Below, in pieces: positions 6,125 to 7,438 of a stretch of 7,438 bases of DNA. The notes beneath the pieces are model-generated. The model had not been told where the DNA came from, searched no databases, and saw only the letters and a list, made by a program, of their open reading frames with translations. The DNA lies in assembly GCA_028696285.1 (NCBI GenBank), contig JAQVHJ010000109.1:1-7438 (forward strand), written 5' to 3'. Within the stretch, counting starts at the first letter, position 1. Each line of letters starts with the position of its first letter. The stretch is from a bacterium (GTDB lineage Bacteria > AUK180 > JAQVHJ01). Position numbers and translations under genes: made by a program.

Positions 6125-7083
6125 CCCCCGCAAAACCATCAATTATATTTTTCGGCACACCAAAAATCTCGGCATATACATTAAAAACATTGATAGAAAA
6201 TGATTTTATCATTCAAGCAGCCGTAACAAAACCGGATACTGTTTCAGGAAGAAACAGGTCTGTTTCTCATCCACCGGTAAAGGTTCTTGCTGTAAAAAAT
6301 CACCTGACAATTTTTCAGCCGGAGCGTTTAAAAAATGAAGAGTTCCGGAGTAAGATTGAAAATTTAAATCCTGATTTCTTTGTTGTTGTTGCATTCGGAA
6401 AAATACTTCCGCAAAACCTTTTAAGTATCCCGAAGTTTGCCGCATTGAATATACATTTCTCTCTATTGCCAAAATACCGGGGGGCATCACCTGTTGCAAC
6501 AGCAATACTTAACGGTGAAAAGGAGACCGGAGTTTCAATCATGGATGTTGCAAAAGAATTGGATTCCGGAGACATTTATAAGTCTCAAAACTATATAATT
6601 CACCCGGATGAAACGACCTGTGAAGTTGAAGAAAAACTGGTTCATATAGGAACAGAATTATTAATCGAAGTCCTACTCCATTTTAAACAATATCAAGTAA
6701 ATAAAACTAAACAGGACACTGCTCATGTTACGAAAGCAAATCTGATAAATAAATGCGAAGGTTTAATTAACTGGGAAGAAGATGCAGATTTAATATATCG
6801 TAAAATAAAGGCGTATAATCCGTGGCCAGGATCTTTTACATATTATAATGAAAAACTTGTTAAAATTCTTAACGTTGAATTCATTGAAAAAACATTTGAA
6901 GAATATCCTCCCGGAACAATAATCGGGATAGTACCTAAATTCGGATTTATCATTAATTGCGGTACAAACGCGTTATTGATAAAGCAGATTCAGCCCGAGA
7001 ATAAGAAATCTATGACTGCTGTTGATTTCATAAATGGCTACCGTCTTAAAATCGGTGACAGATTTTCATGCCTGGGACGGTAG
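6121..7083 (+). CDS. fmt: Methionyl-tRNA formyltransferase
   Basis: Fmt transfers the formyl group of 10-formyltetrahydrofolate to methionine on the initiator tRNA, the step before translation initiation. The 320 residues have the usual two-domain layout. The catalytic Rossmann-like domain (about 6-190) shows FFGTP (10-14), VTKPD (35-39) and LNIHFSLLPKYRGASP (109-124); the C-terminal domain (about 205-315) shows AYNPWPG (231-237). Catalytic residues by family comparison are Asn110, His112 and Asp148 in ELDSGD. Length is normal. The ATG overlaps the def stop by 4 bases, and AAGGA (6110-6114) lies 6 bases upstream inside the end of def. No separate promoter is visible; expression should come from the def promoters. 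I found no convincing terminator after the stop. Confidence 0.97.
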   Translation: MTPAKPSIIFFGTPKISAYTLKTLIENDFIIQAAVTKPDTVSGRNRSVSHPPVKVLAVKNHLTIFQPERLKNEEFRSKIENLNPDFFVVVAFGKILPQNLLSIPKFAALNIHFSLLPKYRGASPVATAILNGEKETGVSIMDVAKELDSGDIYKSQNYIIHPDETTCEVEEKLVHIGTELLIEVLLHFKQYQVNKTKQDTAHVTKANLINKCEGLINWEEDADLIYRKIKAYNPWPGSFTYYNEKLVKILNVEFIEKTFEEYPPGTIIGIVPKFGFIINCGTNALLIKQIQPENKKSMTAVDFINGYRLKIGDRFSCLGR

Positions 7084-7190
7084 TTGAAAAAGCTGAATTA
7101 AACAACAAAAACACAAAACATTTATTTTTAACTGTAGAGAAGTTTGAAAATATAATTTTACCGCAAAAACTCAGAATAGAGAAAATATCA

Positions 7191-7212
7191 TTATTAACCA
7201 CAGAATCGCAGA
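7191..7212. repeat. 22-base dispersed repeat, copy 1
   Basis: TTATTAACCACAGAATCGCA followed by GA matches 7417-7438 at 19 of 22 positions. All three differences are A/G transitions, suggesting two decayed copies of one element. Confidence 0.65.
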
Positions 7213-7349
7213 AGGATGAAAATTTACTTATTTACTTTAAGATAATTATGAAGTACTGAACCAGAGATCAAATGTTACTTAAAGAGAAATTGAATGTCGT
7301 TTTTTGCAGGGATAATAAGGATTAAGAAGAGAAGATATAAATCGTGATT

Positions 7350-7363
7350 GGTGAACAGTGAAC
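7350..7363 (+). repeat. Two-unit remnant of the heptamer family
   Basis: GGTGAAC (7350-7356) is followed directly by AGTGAAC (7357-7363), in the same orientation as the 12-unit array at 5036-5119, which is more than 2 kb away. It shows that the heptamer family is dispersed and not unique to one site. Confidence 0.6.
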
Positions 7364-7390
7364 TGAAAGACAAAATATTTTATCACCGCA

Positions 7391-7415
7391 GAGGACGCTG
7401 AGGACGCAGAGAGGA
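7391..7415. repeat. Short 9-base tandem repeat
   Basis: GAGGACGCT (7391-7399), GAGGACGCA (7400-7408) and a partial GAGAGGA (7409-7415) repeat in tandem just before the second 22-base copy. CACCGCA (7384-7390) precedes the array and resembles the ACCGC start of the next element. Confidence 0.6.
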
Positions 7416-7416
7416 T

Positions 7417-7438
7417 TTATTAACCGCGGAATCGCAAA
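7417..7438. repeat. 22-base dispersed repeat, copy 2, cut by the window end
   Basis: TTATTAACCGCGGAATCGCA followed by AA matches the copy at 7191-7212 with three A/G transitions. It runs to the last base, so the element may continue beyond the window. Confidence 0.65.

Larger units (their letters stand above)
7084..7438. other. Non-coding stretch after fmt with decayed repeats
   Basis: I see no convincing gene, RNA or terminator in this A+T-rich stretch. It holds two copies of a 22-base repeat, a two-unit heptamer remnant and a GAGGACGC-type tandem repeat, listed separately. An open frame of 63 codons from 7068 runs into it but has no ribosome binding site and reads through repeat sequence. 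Confidence 0.7.

Noticed and set aside
6209..6575. Two open frames on the - strand inside fmt
   Set aside because: They lie wholly within a well-supported fmt gene and show no recognisable domains or start signals.
7068..7259. 63-codon open frame on the + strand after fmt
   Set aside because: It starts inside fmt without a ribosome binding site, matches nothing I recognise and runs through a dispersed repeat.
7304..7341. Possible promoter TTGCAG ... TATAAA near the end of the window
   Set aside because: The spacing between the boxes is 26 bases, too long for a sigma70 promoter.

Overview
The window comes from a low-GC bacterium. Bacterial rather than archaeal identity follows from the formylmethionine genes def and fmt. 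A multi-spanning envelope protein and A+T-rich intergenic DNA full of dispersed short repeats suggest a Gram-negative-type environmental lineage, for example a candidate phylum. This placement is inference and the phylum cannot be named from the sequence. All four genes I support lie on the + strand.

Positions 1-238 are non-coding and end in a near-perfect extended -10 sigma70 promoter. A two-gene unit follows. The first gene (239-1750) fuses a Memo domain to an AMMECR1 domain, that is, AmmeMemoRadiSam proteins B and A in one chain, behind a hydrophobic signal or anchor segment. The second (1762-5025), only 11 bases downstream, encodes a 1087-residue DUF4175-like protein with three predicted membrane helices and a very long Lys/Glu-rich coiled-coil region predicted to lie outside the cytoplasm. 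The radical SAM third partner of the AmmeMemo group is not in the window.

Positions 5026-5617 hold no credible gene. They contain a 12-unit heptamer array, then a composite repeat present twice with a 196-base offset. Each copy has a 35-base tract of five CCACTNN-like heptamers and an identical 30-base hairpin-forming block. The def promoter follows, so close to the gene that the predicted mRNA would begin at or inside the Shine-Dalgarno sequence.

The second unit is def-fmt (5618-7083): peptide deformylase and methionyl-tRNA formyltransferase, overlapping by ATGA. Fmt formylates the initiator Met-tRNA and Def removes the formyl group from new proteins, so the pair opens and closes the same cycle. 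Downstream (7084-7438) I see only A+T-rich DNA with decayed short repeats, including a second remnant of the heptamer family.

The most interesting points are the Memo-AMMECR1 fusion, which keeps a complete ribosome binding site and ATG at the domain junction; its possible second GTG start that would drop the membrane segment; its pairing with the DUF4175-like envelope protein; and the composite repeats before def.
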